A stretch of 64,000 nt of DNA from Panopea generosa (GCA_029582155.1 CM055898.1:29272745-29336744); one strand, 5' to 3'; numbered from the stretch's first letter, positions 23,900 through 36,164 are shown. Made by a program: numbers and translations. Notes: generated by a model not told the origin, from the sequence alone.

Positions 23900-24152
23900 T
23901 TACTGCCTTTCACAAAAAAATAACATACGATAAAAATCGCCGTAAGTCATTTTGACAATTTCTTCTTTGAAAGTTCAAATTTTTATTGCGTTTTAATTGA
24001 TTGTATTTCCAGAATATTTATTCTTTTCTGCATGATTGGTGCCAATTTAAGTACTTTTTGATGAACATTAAAATTATTAAAAATAATCGTTGGTTCATGT
24101 TTACGAAGACTTTTGTTGTAAGTTCCTTCGTGAAACGCACCCCTGGCAAATA
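23900..24152 (+). mobile_element. Element F, MITE-like, copy 1
   Basis: It is colinear with 30706-30945: CGATAAAAATCGCCGTAAGT, TTAATTGATTGTATTTCCA, TTTTCTGCATGATT, GATGAACATTAAAA and TTACGAAGACTTTTGTTGTA. The right end CGTGAAACGCACCCC is the reverse complement of the type of start seen as CTGCGTTTCATAA at 30706, so inverted ends are likely. Confidence 0.6.
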
Positions 24153-24154
24153 TC

Positions 24155-25398
24155 TGAAACATTCCGATACATCTAATGACCTTCCCTCATCTCATTTTTT
24201 CAATCATTATCCTTCATGCATAAGATACAATAATAAAATGGCGTCTTAACATAGCTTCACTCTATTTCCACCAAATCTGCATTTATATCTAAAACGAATT
24301 TTAAACATATGAAAAATTATATGTGTATTACAATATGTTTCCATAACTATATACACATAGTTAAAAAAACATATGTAAGCTATTGAGGAAATATAAATTA
24401 TATTATATGTAGATACATATTTTAATATTAAATGTTTGTGTAATGTACGGATATTAAAATAAGAAACGTTGCCAGAGGAGATACGAATCATGGAAGAATG
24501 GTGTACATGTTGACATAAAGGTTTAATCTGGGATTCCCAAACATCTGTTACTGAGCGGGTAATACAGCTGCTTGACATTTGGGATTTTCTTTAATATATA
24601 ATTGATCTTATCAGGTGATATTGGTAAAAACACAGGACCTAAAATGAATGATGGAAGTGATAATTTGAGAAAGTTTTGCTGTCGATTAAAAGAAAGAGAA
24701 AAGCACAAATATATATTAATGTATACGTGGTGATAGATGTTTCGATTCTGTACATAATGTAAAATACAACTGAGGTCGAAAAAAACGCGATTTTGCTGCT
24801 TTAAATTCGGACGTCAAAAAGGCTGAACATGGCCATGTTTACTACGTCATATATAAATATATGTTATATTTACTGCTGAAAAAAAATACATATACATATT
24901 AGAATTTACTTTTAGTTTCATTATAAACCAAATATACTACTGATTTTGAAAATAATTTAAAAGGTATATTCCTTCTTTAACATTACCTTCAAACACTGAA
25001 ATATACTGTATTCAAATGACAAAGAAGAACATTAATATATTGAACGAACTATAAAGCTTTGTTCTGGCACCAAACATAGGGCGTCACCGGCAATGAATGA
25101 ATGAACTTAAAAACAAGCAAAGACAGGATAATTACACAATGTAAAAATTGTAATGAGGTTAAAGATAATGAATATTCACACGTATACGTTGTTTTGTTGT
25201 ATTGTTTAAAGAAAACCAAAACCAAAACAAAAATGAATAAAAAATAAAATAGAACACGGGAAAACGTAAAATATTAATTTTTAAATATCGTTTCATAGAT
25301 TATATCAAGCAAATACATACTTTCCGTTTTGCCATTGACCATTGACCTCTCTCGTCAACTCTCGCTACTTATCATTCATTTTCTATAGTATTATTACA
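24155..25398. other. AT-rich DNA without a recognisable gene
   Basis: A minus-strand frame of 110 codons (24246-24578) shows no motif. A block of about 45 bases near 24560 (CAGCTGCTTGACATTTGG and onward) resembles 31820-31865. Otherwise nothing was recognised. Confidence 0.45.
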
Positions 25399-25399
25399 G

Positions 25400-27150
25400 A
25401 TTGTGCTGGCCGGGTGATTATGCTGGGTGATTTGTTGACTTGGTGACTAGGTGACTGGGTGATTGTTCAGGGTGAATGTGCTGGCTGGGTGATTGTGCTA
25501 GGTAATTCTGATTGTGCTGGGTGATTGTGCTGGGTGATTGTGCTAGGTAATTCTGATTGTGCTGGGTGATTGTGCTGGGTGATTGTGCTAGGTAATTCTG
25601 ATTGTGCTGGGTGATATGTGTTGGCTGGGTGATTGTGCTAGGTAATTCTGATTGTGCTGGGTGATATGTGCTGGCTGGGTGATTGTGCTGACTGGGTGAT
25701 TGTGTTGGCTGGGTGATTGTGCTTGGTGATATGTGCTGGCTGGGTGATTGTGCTGGCTGGGTGATTGTGTTGGCTGGGTGATTGTGCTTGGTGATATGTG
25801 CTGGCTGGGTGATTTTGCTGGCTGGGGGATTGTGCTGGCTGGATTATTGTGCTGGCTGGATGATTGTATTGGCTGGGTGATTGTGCTGGCTGGGTGATTG
25901 TGTTGGCTGGGTGATTGTGCTTGGTGATATGTGCTGGCTGGGTGATTGTGCTGGCTGGGTGATTGTGTTGGCTGGGTGATTGTGCTTGGTGATATGTGCT
26001 GGCTGGGTGATTGTGCTGGCTGGGGGATTGTGCTGGCTGGATTATTGTGCTGGCTGGATGATTGTGTTGGCTGGGTGATTGTGCTGGCTGGGTGATTGTG
26101 TTGGCTGGGTGATTGTGCTTGGTGATATGTGCTGGCTGGGTGATTGTGCTGGCTGGGTGATTGTGTTGGCTGGGTGATTGTGCTTGGTGATATGTGCTGG
26201 CTGGGTGATTGTGCTGGCTGGGTGATTGTGCTGGCTGGGTGATTGTGCTTGGTGATATGTGCTGGCTGGGTGATTGTGCTGGCTGGGTGATTGTGCTTGG
26301 TGATATGTGCTGGCTGGGTGATTGTGCTGGCTGGGTGATTGTGCTGGCTGGGTGATTGTGCTTGGTGATATGTGCTGGCTGGGTGATTGTGCTTGGTGAT
26401 ATGTGCTGGCTGGGTGATTGTGCTTGGTGATATGTGCTGGCTGGGTGATTGTGCTTGGTGATATGTGCTGGCTGGGTGATTGTGCTTGGTGATATGTGCT
26501 GGCTGGGTGATTGTGCTGGCTGGGTGATTGTTCTAGCTGGGTGATTGTGTTGGCTGGGGGATTGTGCTGGCTGGATGATTGTGCTGGCTGGGTGATTGTG
26601 CTGGCTGGGGGATTGTGCTGGCTGGATGATTGTGCTGGCTGGGTGATTGTGCTGGCTGGGTGATTGTGCTGGCTGGATGATTGTGCTGGCTGGGTGATTG
26701 TGCTGGCTGGGGGATTGTGCTGGGTGATTGTGCTGGTTGGGTGTTTGTGCTGGGTGATTGTGCTGGTTGGGTGATTGTGCTGGATGACTGTGATGGATGG
26801 TAGTACTGGCTGGGTGATTGTGCTGGCTGATTTTGGTGGCTTGGTGATTGTGCTTAGTGATTGTGCTGGTTGATTGTGCTTGGTGATTGTGCTGGATGAT
26901 TGTGCTAGGTGACTGTGCTGGGGTGATTTTGATGGGTGACTGTGCTGGGTGACTGTTTTGGGTGATTGTACTGAGTGATTGTGCTGGGAGACTGTGCTTG
27001 GTGACTGTGCTTGGTGATTGTGCTGGGTGATTGTGCTGGGTGATTGTAATGGGTGGCTTTGCTGGGTGACTGTGCTGGGTGATTGTTTTGGGTTATTGTG
27101 CTGGGTGACTGTGCTAGGTGATTGTGCTGGTGATTGTGCTGTGTAATAGC
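25400..27150. repeat. 17-bp minisatellite with 14-bp and 13-bp variants
   Basis: The main unit is GTGCTGGCTGGGTGATT (17 bp), mixed with GTGCTTGGTGATAT (14 bp) and, on the right flank, GATTGTGCTGGGT (13 bp). Three such units often form a composite of about 48 bp. The strand is strongly G+T biased. The minus-strand frame of 376 codons (Ser/Thr/Gln/His/Pro-rich) exists only because stop codons are absent from the unit in that strand. Confidence 0.95.
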
Positions 27151-27151
27151 T

Positions 27152-27768
27152 GTGTTCCGTATCTCCAAACATATATCTGGTTGCAATACCAGTCTGGATC
27201 AGCTGACAATAGAAGTACTTAAGTAACTTTCATTGTTCCCCCATCCCCACATGAGGACCACGGTTGAAATTATGAACCCTTTATCAACATTATTTTTCTC
27301 CATATAAACAAAATCGCCATTACATTTATACAAAATAAACATAATGTAACATTCATCATGACCTTTGTGCCTTAACAATATTTTTTAAAAAAAACAACGT
27401 GTTTATATCTGTTTCGTTGTATTATAAATGCATATAGCCATAAATATACATGTAAATGAAAATAAATCGAATGATGCAAATAGAAAAGTCCATCTCCGAA
27501 AAAGATAAAAAAAAAAATAGAAAGAAAACAGCAACAAAATTCAATTCTGACTATGGTATAACTTTCATTTTTCAAGTTTCTTCGCCTAAAGTATAATATT
27601 ATACGTGTGTCTCCTAAAACATACACTCTCTTGAAGAATTTTGTTTCATTACATATTCTAAAATCTCTTTAAAGTAAAATTCATGTGTCATTTGCACATG
27701 TGGGAAAATTGAAAACTATTGGTTGTTTTAATAATCATCAAATATCCCTTAGTTTATGCAGAAAGTAG
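27152..27768. other. Unannotated DNA
   Basis: No frame above 84 codons is present and no family member was recognised. Confidence 0.5.
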
Positions 27769-27769
27769 T

Positions 27770-28330
27770 AATGTACTAGATTTAAGGCAATTGGAAATAA
27801 TTTCTTTTCATTGTTACAATCGTGTTAATTTATACAATTCTATGTGAAAGCCAAGACTGGTTTAACGTTTGTATTATATCACCAGACAAACTAATAAACT
27901 TTCTTTGAAAATGTCTGTCATCTCCTGTAACATAATTATCTGGCTGTAAGGTCGATATAAAGATTGGTATAACTGTCACGGCTATTTTTGCAATCCATCT
28001 ATACAATTGTATTTGATGTTTGTAAAGATCTTTATTCAAATTGCAATTCAATTAATATGTCTTCTACTCGTCCGAAGCCATTGGTTTATATTGTACATAA
28101 ATCATAAAAGCTATTGTGTGGATATTACTGACGTATTGTCGACTCCTTGCAATATAAAACAATAAATCTCCTTCAGTCTCTTTGGGCAAATTAAAGCAAC
28201 TGCTGCATTTTATTTACTGACTTTATTTTTTTAATATGTTCATTTTTCTCTCGGGATAAGGAAATATATTTCTTATTCAAGGAGACATGTGCTCCAATGC
28301 CGATAACTCTGATTATCGCTAACCCATTGG
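27770..28330 (+). repeat. Decayed duplicated segment, copy 4
   Basis: It contains, in order, the left block of copy 3 (TTGTTACAATCGTGTTAAT and ATTATATCACCAGACAAAC), the middle block of copies 2 and 3 (GGCTGTAAGGTCGATATAAA and AACTGTCACGGCTA), and the block ATTTCTTATTCAAGGAGA of copy 2. A last block (GTAATTGACAGTTGTGAG) reappears at about 29600, after the MITE E/element A insertion. Confidence 0.65.
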
Positions 28331-28339
28331 AACTGCTTA

Positions 28340-29520
28340 CTAGTCTGTAAAACGAAACCAGCTCTCCCGATTGGGTCCGTTAAATAGCAAGTGTAACGAG
28401 AATGCTGATTGGTCTGTTGTTCATGGAAAGTTTGAATGACGTCACAGTTTAGTAAGCGTTCAATCGCTATGAATTGTGGGACAGGTATAGAATTCGCTGC
28501 TTTTTGGTTAGGTCGCATGATATTAGGGCCAGTTAAGAAATTGACTTTTGGCGCTGCCATATTGAAACGTCACGATCACGTGTTAAAAAACACGGCATTT
28601 GCCACATGGAGGTCGCCATTGTTTTTCTAAACAGTGCATCATGGGAATGTACAAGCCGCTATTGATAATAAAACCTAGTCATGTTCCAACCACTTTCCGG
28701 CTAAAAGAAAAATTCAAATGCGATGTGTGTAATAACTGATTGTGACGTTTTAATGCAATAATTGAGATCACTATGAATTGTTCTTTGCATATTAAATCAG
28801 GAAAAAAAATAATGTCTTAAATCAAGGAATTTTCTCAAACTCCTTGCTTAAATGAAGTCTTGAAACTTCCCTTTTTTGACAATTTATCGCCGTTTCTGAC
28901 AGATTCCTACTAAGTTAATGTTAATAATTTTCAAATAACGATGTATTTACTAAATTATTAAAATATGCTGAACCCATAACAATGGAAATAATAACAAAAT
29001 TAAACAGCTATAATTGTTTATTTTATTCGATACAACAGAAATATAAAGAAAGTTTACCGGTGTGACATATTTTCAGAATCAGATATATCGCCGAATGCAC
29101 AAGTTTTGGAAAAACAGTAAATTTAAACTGTTGTTTTTAAAAATAATATATCCACAAATTAATTTAAAATATGGATACGAATTATTTTACAATATATTAT
29201 TATCACAGTCGTCAATTGTATAGAAAAGAGCAGTAAGTACGTTAGACTATATTTAAGGTAAGTTCCTTTTTAAATATGCAAATGGCAACACATAATGATT
29301 GAGATCAGCTCATTTAAACATCAAAGTTACTATCAGGCACACCTGCAGCCAGGAATTCGATGTGTCAGCCGGAACCATGTCGGGATTTGCTATCACCCGT
29401 GTATTTAGTACTCTGTATAAGGAACACATCGTTTATAAGACCTAACCATTGGATGCTTTTTAAGAGCAGCCAACTTGTTTCATTGGTGGTTAATAGACCT
29501 GAATCGGGAGATTAACAGCT
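28340..29520 (+). mobile_element. MITE E, split by element A
   Basis: The left half at 28340-28505 (CCGATTGGGTCCGTTAAATA, AATGACGTCACAGTTTAGTA and TGGGACAGGTATAGAATTC) continues at 29478-29520 (CATTGGTGGTTAATAGACCT). The minus-strand copy at 62547-62869 has the two halves joined. The intervening 970 bases are element A. Confidence 0.75.
28504..29478 (+). mobile_element. Element A, near-complete copy
   Basis: It is about 970 bp, colinear with 59808-60745 over almost its full length. Landmarks are GGTTAGGTCGCATGA, ATTAGGGCCAGTTAAGAAAT, GAAACGTCACGATCACGTGT, CATGGAGGTCGCCATTGTTT and GTGTCAGCCGGAACC. It ends near AAGACCTAACCATTGG, which is the inverse of its start (TTGGTTAGGTC), giving short inverted termini. 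It has no coding potential, so it is probably a non-autonomous DNA transposon. It lies within MITE E. Confidence 0.75.
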
Positions 29521-29524
29521 AACT

Positions 29525-30165
29525 GCTGCTGTCAGCACAAAACATGTCATTCCTGCCTATTCTGTTTGTTTTCTTTTAAATTTGTGTTTTTACTCTATCA
29601 GAAACGTAATTGACAGTTGTGAGTTATTGTGAGTAAAACGTTACTCCCGGAAGTGTTTTCTAGAGGAGCTAACTTTGGTAATAAGGTTACTGCGGTTGTC
29701 GTAAACATAAAAACAGCTGCGTATTACTACATTCACTATCAAAATGAAGATACCAGAATTAAAAAAACAAACTATGGTGTCCCGTTGAGGACTATCGCGC
29801 CATATTTATTATTCTAGGTAAAGAAATTCTCATTTCTGCGGCACAGCATATCGTTATCGTGTCTGTTCCCTGACCAACTTAATGATTGGTAATCGTAAGT
29901 TTATGCGTGATGTTCTTTACGACAAACGCATTAACACTGTTGGCGCTAGTTGTTTGACCTATTTCCTTTTATTCTTTCTCGTAAAAAAGATCTGTATTTC
30001 CTCGTTATAAGTCTAGTTATAGGTTAAGTGGGGTCGAGGAATCCCTTCACTAAACCAAACAATGCATGGTCATTATGCCTTATGAGCAAAAAAAGTCAAT
30101 AGAAACCAACACATTTTTTGTGGATTGTTTTAAAAACACACAATTGGGGGAAAAAAGTGTCTAAA
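29525..30165. other. Unannotated DNA with a relic of the duplicated segment
   Basis: GTAATTGACAGTTGTGAG near 29606 matches 20770 and is the only recognisable block. The 62-codon frame at 29629-29817 has no known relative. Confidence 0.45.
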
Positions 30166-30170
30166 TTTTC

Positions 30171-30347
30171 TTATAATATAATATAATATAATATAATATA
30201 ATATAATATAATATAATTAAATATAATATAATATAATATAATATAATATAATATAATATAATATAATATAATATAATATAATATAATATAATATAATATA
30301 ATATAATATAATATAATATAATATAATATAATATAATATAATATAAT
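30171..30347. repeat. Pentanucleotide array (ATAAT)n, about 35 units
   Basis: The run is perfect apart from one unit with an extra AA near 30218. The Tyr-Ile-Leu frames on the minus strand are artefacts of the 5-bp period. Confidence 0.97.
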
Positions 30348-30705
30348 CGTATCAAATGAAACAAACATATTCAAAATAGGAATGTTTTTACAAAATTTTA
30401 CATGACTAACATTTACCAAATATCTCAAGTAAGCATTTGGTAGTTACATTTGATTTTTAATATCATAAATCGATCTGCACAAAACATAACATTATCGTCA
30501 TTTGTAATCCAATTAACAGTGTTTGGTTTTATAAGATGAACACGTCCCATCTATTCTTCAAAGACTCTTAACCAACTGTCTGTTACCCAACAGCTGCACC
30601 AGTTGTGATTATATCTTGATATGGAAAGTATTCTCACCACCAATATTGATAATGACTCCTGTAAAGCTGCACACCAGCGATTTTCCTGTAGTAAGGTGCT
30701 TGGCT

Positions 30706-30945
30706 GCGTTTCATAAAATTACTCACGATAAAAAGCGACGTAAATCAATCTGACAATTACTACGCGGTTTGTTTAAATTTTGATCGACATTTAAATTGAT
30801 TGTATTTCCATAAAATATATCATTTTCTGTATGGTTTAAGCAATTTTGGATTCATTTCAATGAATATTAAAAATAATATGAATAAGTGTTGGTTTACGTT
30901 TACGACGATTTTCCTTGTAAATTATTCTCTTTTACGTTAATTTCC
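30706..30945 (+). mobile_element. Element F, copy 2
   Basis: It has the same block order as 23900-24152: CTGCGTTTCATAA, CGATAAAAAGCGACGTAAAT, TTAAATTGATTGTATTTCCA, TTTTCTGTATGGTT, ATGAATATTAAAAATAA and TTTACGACGATTTTCCTTGT. Confidence 0.6.
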
Positions 30946-30949
30946 AAAT

Positions 30950-31325
30950 AATTAATATTTGATATATTATCGATTAATCTTATTCTAGTTTAAAATTTGT
31001 CTGAAAAATAAACGCACATCCCATCAATGTTATATTGAACATTTTAAAATGAATCAACAATTCTGTATGTAACATTTATGTCAAACAATATAATCTGAAT
31101 TTGTAACTAAGGTTTTGTACAATGATATATCTTTGAAGTATAGAAGGCATAAAAAAAATAAATAATGCAAATTCTTTAATGTTTTAAAATGTATTTTGTC
31201 AGTAATAAAAATCGAAACAACTTAAAAACTACAAATTAAAACAAGAACACCTAGGATTAATAACATTTACAATGTTCAACATGTCGCCATTGCTTTAAAC
31301 AAAATATTGATAATCAGCTTCGCCT
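30950..31325. other. Unannotated AT-rich DNA
   Basis: Nothing was recognised. Confidence 0.5.
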
Positions 31326-31327
31326 AA

Positions 31328-31578
31328 ATGTTATTAATTGAATTGAATATTTAGCGTCATTTATGCCATCGAGGGCTAACAGACGATCAGTTAACTTAAC
31401 CTCTGTTTCCTAGGATCCGAAAAGGTTAACCAGTACTCGAGCACTCCCGATCTCCGCATAGACATATTGTCGTATTTTAATCATCACGGAGACTGTTGTC
31501 TGGCGGGGATTCGAGCTCACGACAGCTGGATTGATAGTTAGACGTGCTACCGACATTTCACCATCGTAGTTTTGTTGT
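31328..31578 (-). mobile_element. SINE-2 copy
   Basis: On the plus strand it reads TATTTAGCGTCATTTATGCC, CATCGAGGGCTAACAGACGA, AACCAGTACTCGAGCACTCC, CATCACGGAGACTGTTG and GGGGATTCGAGCTCACGAC, the inverse of the 8.1 kb copy. The tRNA head is truncated at about 31560. Confidence 0.78.
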
Positions 31579-31579
31579 T

Positions 31580-32390
31580 TCGTTGTTTTGACTTTACTTA
31601 ATTTAATAAAAATGCCGCGATGGCCCCAACGAGACACCGTAAAATTCTGTCAAATGTTTGAGTAGATTTTGCAAAAAATCTTGAAACACGTGGGACGTTG
31701 TCAAATACGACAGAGCGCAAATCACACGGTAGCCTTAAAGAAATCATGTTTACGTTGTCATAACAGCTTTGCTGACACGACAAAGAAAATATTCACCATT
31801 ATAAAACTTACTGAACAAGTCATACAACGGCTGCTTGACATTTGGACTTTCTTTCAATGTATAGTCCTTGTCAATAGGAACCTATAAAACACGATCGTAA
31901 TGAAATAACCTTTTTCACTTGACGGATGAAAGACTGCCAGAGAAACTCTCCATGACAATAGCCTCTTTGTGGAACTTAATAGATTAATAGTGAACATGGT
32001 GGTGTTTGTGCAGGTTCATGTACTTAAGGTAAGTGACTAAGTGACCCAAGTTACCGTGTAAAGTAAATTGCCGTTATCAAATCAAGATCATGACTTCATG
32101 AAGGCCTGTTTCATAAGAAAATATTCAAGATGGTAAGTGCTCTTACTCAACAGTTTAAAAGTGTAATGTATAAATAAAGTAAACATCAGAAAGGGACATA
32201 ACACAATAAAAATATAATTGAATTGGATCACTAAGACCGTAGGCTCACGTTCAGATCATGTACCTGCTGTACAGCAAATTTCATTTGAACTGGTTTAAAA
32301 CTGTGGGAGGAGTTGCGTCCGCATGGTTATTGGTCCAAAGTGTAATGTAAAAAATAAGTTTAAATAACAAATTAAAGGACCATAATACCA
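31580..32390. other. Unannotated DNA
   Basis: Frames of 61-72 codons overlap on opposite strands with no motif. A short block near 31820-31865 resembles 24560-24605. Confidence 0.45.
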
Positions 32391-32394
32391 TAAA

Positions 32395-32562
32395 AATAAT
32401 AAAATCGGAACTGTAATGGGTTTTGAAGTGGCTAGACTCGGAACTGTAATGGGTAGTGAAGTGGCTAGAATCGGAACAGTGAAGTGGCTAGAATCGGAAC
32501 TGTAATGGGTAGTGAAGTGGCTAGAATCGGAACTGTAATGGGTAGTGAAGTGGCTAGAATTT
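32395..32562. repeat. 33-bp minisatellite, about five units
   Basis: The unit is CGGAACTGTAATGGGTAGTG followed by AAGTGGCTAGAAT. The third unit lacks 10 bases (CTGTAATGGG-type loss) and the first carries TTTT in place of TAG. Confidence 0.93.
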
Positions 32563-32564
32563 AG

Positions 32565-33360
32565 GGTTCATAATCTGTTTTGGACGGTTGAAAAACAGTT
32601 GGCTGTTCCCAGATACTTAAAACAGTTTTTATGTGTGTTTATTTTTAAATTTTATCCACACAAGTAAGAAGCTTGGCACAAAGCAGCAATTTAAATACCC
32701 ATCTTTAGAACGTCCGTCTATCCATGTGTCTGTCTTCCGTCACGTTTTGGACCAAACAACAATGCGGTGCAAATCCTCCCATTTCGAATGAAACATGAGG
32801 TATAGCAAGTTCATGGTCTGTATATGTGGCTGTGGTTTGCGGACGCAATTTCAGAATTCTCCAATTTTCTTCGAAAAGCGGAAACCAGCACGAAATCAAG
32901 CGTGTGTACATATTCAATATTAAACACAAATTGTGTTATGTTTTGCTAAACAGAAAGAGCTCACTACAACGTCAGGTTTGGGATTTTATGCAGTTTTATA
33001 CAACATAAACAATGACCATACAACTCAGGTACATTATATCATTCACATGATGTAGAATACCATTAATATAGCAAACAAAATATGAAATCTGAGCTCACCG
33101 TCAAACTAAATTAATAATTGAACTAAACACACAAACAAATACGAAATAAATTATTGATATAATGTGACGGAAATGTAAGGCGGCCAAGTGGTGTGAACAG
33201 TAAAGATAGGAAGGTAAAACAATAAATAGACTTGTAAAATATAATACACAAATCATGGACTCGAATATTATATTGACTGAAGCAAAATCATACTTTAATA
33301 AATTATACAGAAAAGTTAATACATTGAATGTTACTCAATATTTTTTCCACCTATAAAAGA
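32565..33360. other. Unannotated DNA
   Basis: Frames of 60-74 codons are present near 32705-33008 with no recognised motif. No repeat family was recognised. Confidence 0.45.
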
Positions 33361-33361
33361 G

Positions 33362-33640
33362 ATTGATTGATTGATTGAATATTTAGCGTCATTTTATGCC
33401 ATCGAGGGCTAACAGACTATAGGTTAACCTAACCACTGTTTCCTGGGATTAACCAGTACTGGAGTACAACCCATCTCCGCAAGTAACTGATAACTTTCCC
33501 ACTTGAATCAGTGTTGAGAGACGAATGATAATGAGATACAATGTCGTATATCAATCATCAGAGATTGTTGCTGGGCGGGGGATTCGAGCTCACGACCCCT
33601 GGATTGATAGTCAGACGCGTAACCGACTGAGCTAATCGAT
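33362..33640 (-). mobile_element. SINE-2, essentially full-length copy
   Basis: The 3' end on the minus strand is ...GACGCTAAATATTCAATCAA with a short (ATTG/CAAT)n terminal repeat. Then come the body blocks with GGCTAACAG, CCCATCTCCGC, AATGTCGTATATCAATCATC and the B box (GGATTCGAGCTCACGACCCC on plus). The head has CGTAACCGACTGAGCTAATC on plus, which is a good A box on the minus strand. Length is about 280 bp. Confidence 0.82.
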
Positions 33641-33784
33641 TTTGAAGGTTGTTGTCTCTCTGCCCTCGAAACGAAACATGCAACATCCCTCATCCCCACT
33701 AGCACCGGCTTAATGCACATTTATTCTCAAGCAACATTGAACGAGTTCCATTGTTCCATAAATAACACTTGCAAGTCAATTCCA

Positions 33785-33930
33785 ACGATCTTAAATCTGA
33801 CGAATGATAATGAGACACAATGTCGTATATCAATCATCACGGAGACTGTACCCGGGCGGGGGGGATTCGAGCTCACGACCCCTGGATTGATAGTCAGACG
33901 CTTAACCGACTGAGCTAATCGGACCCGGCC
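33785..33930 (-). mobile_element. SINE-2 head, truncated copy with clear tRNA boxes
   Basis: On the minus strand the sequence GATTAGCTCAGTCGGTTAAG (A box) and GAGCTCGAATCCCCCCGCCC (B box) sit at tRNA spacing. The first part of the SINE-2 body follows. A tRNA-finding program might report a gene here, but the folded acceptor and anticodon stems are imperfect and the SINE body continues directly. Confidence 0.8.
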
Positions 33931-34254
33931 TATAAAAGAGAATGTACAAAAAGAAAAGAAGAAAAAAAAAATGAAACAGTAGCGACAACTGAGGAAAAAT
34001 CAAATTAGTTTATTGCAAGAATAATTTATTTTAAGCGAAAATGTCCATACGACAATTATCATTCAGATTATGCAAAACAAACTGTCGTATACTTCTTCTA
34101 TCAATGTGCTAATATTACATACTACGGTGTCCCTATGGGGCAATCGCGGCATATTTATCATTGTAAGTAAAATTATATATTTTGAGTGGCTATTATTGCC
34201 GTTTGTTCCATTAAAATACTTCAATTTATTATTTTAATTATCGAAAATATTTAC

Positions 34255-36040
34255 CTTTTCAATACAAGTTAATGTATCAGGGCCTTTTATTTACGTATTC
34301 AATATTACTAAATGGATCAATGCCTTTAATTTACCTATTCAATGCAATTTAAAGGATCAAGACCTTTTATTTCCCTATTCAACACAAATTAATGAATCAA
34401 GTCCTTTTATTTCCCTATTCAATACTTCTAAATGGATCAAGGCCTTTTATTAACCTATTCAATACTACTAAATGCATCAAGGCCTTATATTTTCCTATTC
34501 AATACTTCTAAATGGATCAAAACCTTTTATTTCCCTATTCAATACTACTAAATAGATCAAGGCCTTATATTTCCCTATTTAATACGACTAAATGGATTAA
34601 GACCTTTTATTTCCCATTTTCAATACTACTAAATGAATCAATACCTTTTATTTCAATATTCAATGATACTAAATGGATCAAGGCCTTTTATTTACCTATT
34701 CAATACTACTAAATGGATCAAGGCCTTCTATTTCTCTATTCAATACTACTAAATGGATCAAGACCTTTTATTTTCTTTCAATACCACTAAATGGATCAAG
34801 GCCTTATATTCCCCTATTCAATACATTAACTACTGAATTGATCAAGATATTTTATTTCCATATTTAATATTACTTAATCGATCAAGGCCTTTTAGTTCCT
34901 TTTTCGTAACTACTTAATGGATTAAGACCTTTTATTTACCTATTTAATACTACTTAATGGATCAAGGCCTTTTATTTCCCTATCCAATACTACTAAATGG
35001 ATCAAAACCATGTATATCCCTATTCAATACTCTTTAATGAATCAAGGCATTTGATTTCCCTATTCAGTACTACTAAATGGATTAAGACTTTTATTTCCCT
35101 ATTCAATACTACTTAATACACCAAAACCTTTAAATTCCCTATTCAAAACTACTTAATGGACCAAGGACCTTGTATTTCCCTATTCAATACGACTAAATGG
35201 AACAAGGCCATCTATTTTCGCTATTCAATACTACTAAATGGATTATGGCCTTTTATTTCCCTATTCGTAACTACTTTATGGATCAACACCTTTATTTTCC
35301 TAATCAATACTATAAAATGGATCAAAACCTTTTACTTTCCTATTCAATACCACTAAATGGATCAAGGCATTTTATTTCCCTATTCTATACTACTTAATGG
35401 CTCAATACCTTTTATGTCCCTATTCAATACTACTAAATGGCTCAAAACCTTTTATTTCCCTATTCAATACTACTAAATGGATCAAAACCATGTATTTCCC
35501 TATTCAATACTACTCAATAGACCAAGACCTTATATTTCCCTATTCAATACTACTGAACAGACCAAGACCTTTTACTTACCTATTCCTTGCTTTTAAATTG
35601 ATCAAGACCATGCATTTCCCTTTTCAATACTACTTAATAGACCAAGACCTTTTATTTGCCTTTTCAATTCTTCTCAATGGCTCAAGACTTTTATTTCCCT
35701 ATTCAATACTACTAAATGGCTCAATACCTTTTATTTCCCTATTCAATACTACTAAATGGCTCAAAACCTTTTATTTCCCTATTCAATACTATGAAATGGA
35801 TCAAGACCATATATTTCCCTATTCAATACTACTCAATAGACCAAGACCTTTTATTTCCCTATTCAATACTACTGAACAGACCAAGACCTTTTACTTACCT
35901 ATTCATTGCTTTTAAATGGATCAAGACTATGTATTTCCCTATTCAATACTACTAAATAGACCAAGACCTTTTATTTCCCTATTCAATACTACTTAATGGA
36001 TCAAGACCTTTCATTTTCCTGTTCAAAACTACTAAATGGA
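34255..36040. repeat. 40-bp minisatellite, about 44 units
   Basis: The unit is CTATTCAATACTACTAAATG followed by GATCAAGACCTTTTATTTCC. Variants (GACCAAGACC, GGCTCAATACC, ACCATGTA) recur in blocks. For example, the order of variants around 35400-35590 repeats around 35720-35900, so multi-unit blocks of about 320 bp were duplicated. Long frames (up to 172 codons) arise from the repeat. Confidence 0.96.
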
Positions 36041-36164
36041 ATCTGATGTAAAGGATAGCTTTCAAAGAAATTTCAAATGAAGTTTGCTTAATATAAGAAA
36101 GCATTTGTCAAAAGAAGTTTTACAATTTATGATCAAGCCTTTTGGAAATTTATTTAATTTGTTT

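Noticed and set aside
24246-24578. 110-codon minus-strand frame
   Set aside because: It has no motif, an AT-rich composition like its surroundings and no supporting repeat or splice context. It is probably chance.
26042-27186. 376-codon Ser/Thr/Gln/His/Pro-rich frame, possibly a mucin-like protein
   Set aside because: The frame is a translation of the 17/14-bp repeat and has no signal peptide, Cys or unique flank.
28273-28630. Overlapping frames of 64-95 codons
   Set aside because: They fall in MITE E and element A, which recur without conserved frames at 59.8 and 62.5 kb.
33838-33925. Functional tRNA on the minus strand
   Set aside because: The stems are imperfect and the SINE-2 body follows directly.
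35397-35955. 172-codon and overlapping frames with hydrophobic repeats
   Set aside because: They are translations of the 40-bp minisatellite. The same motif recurs in three frames as the array shifts.
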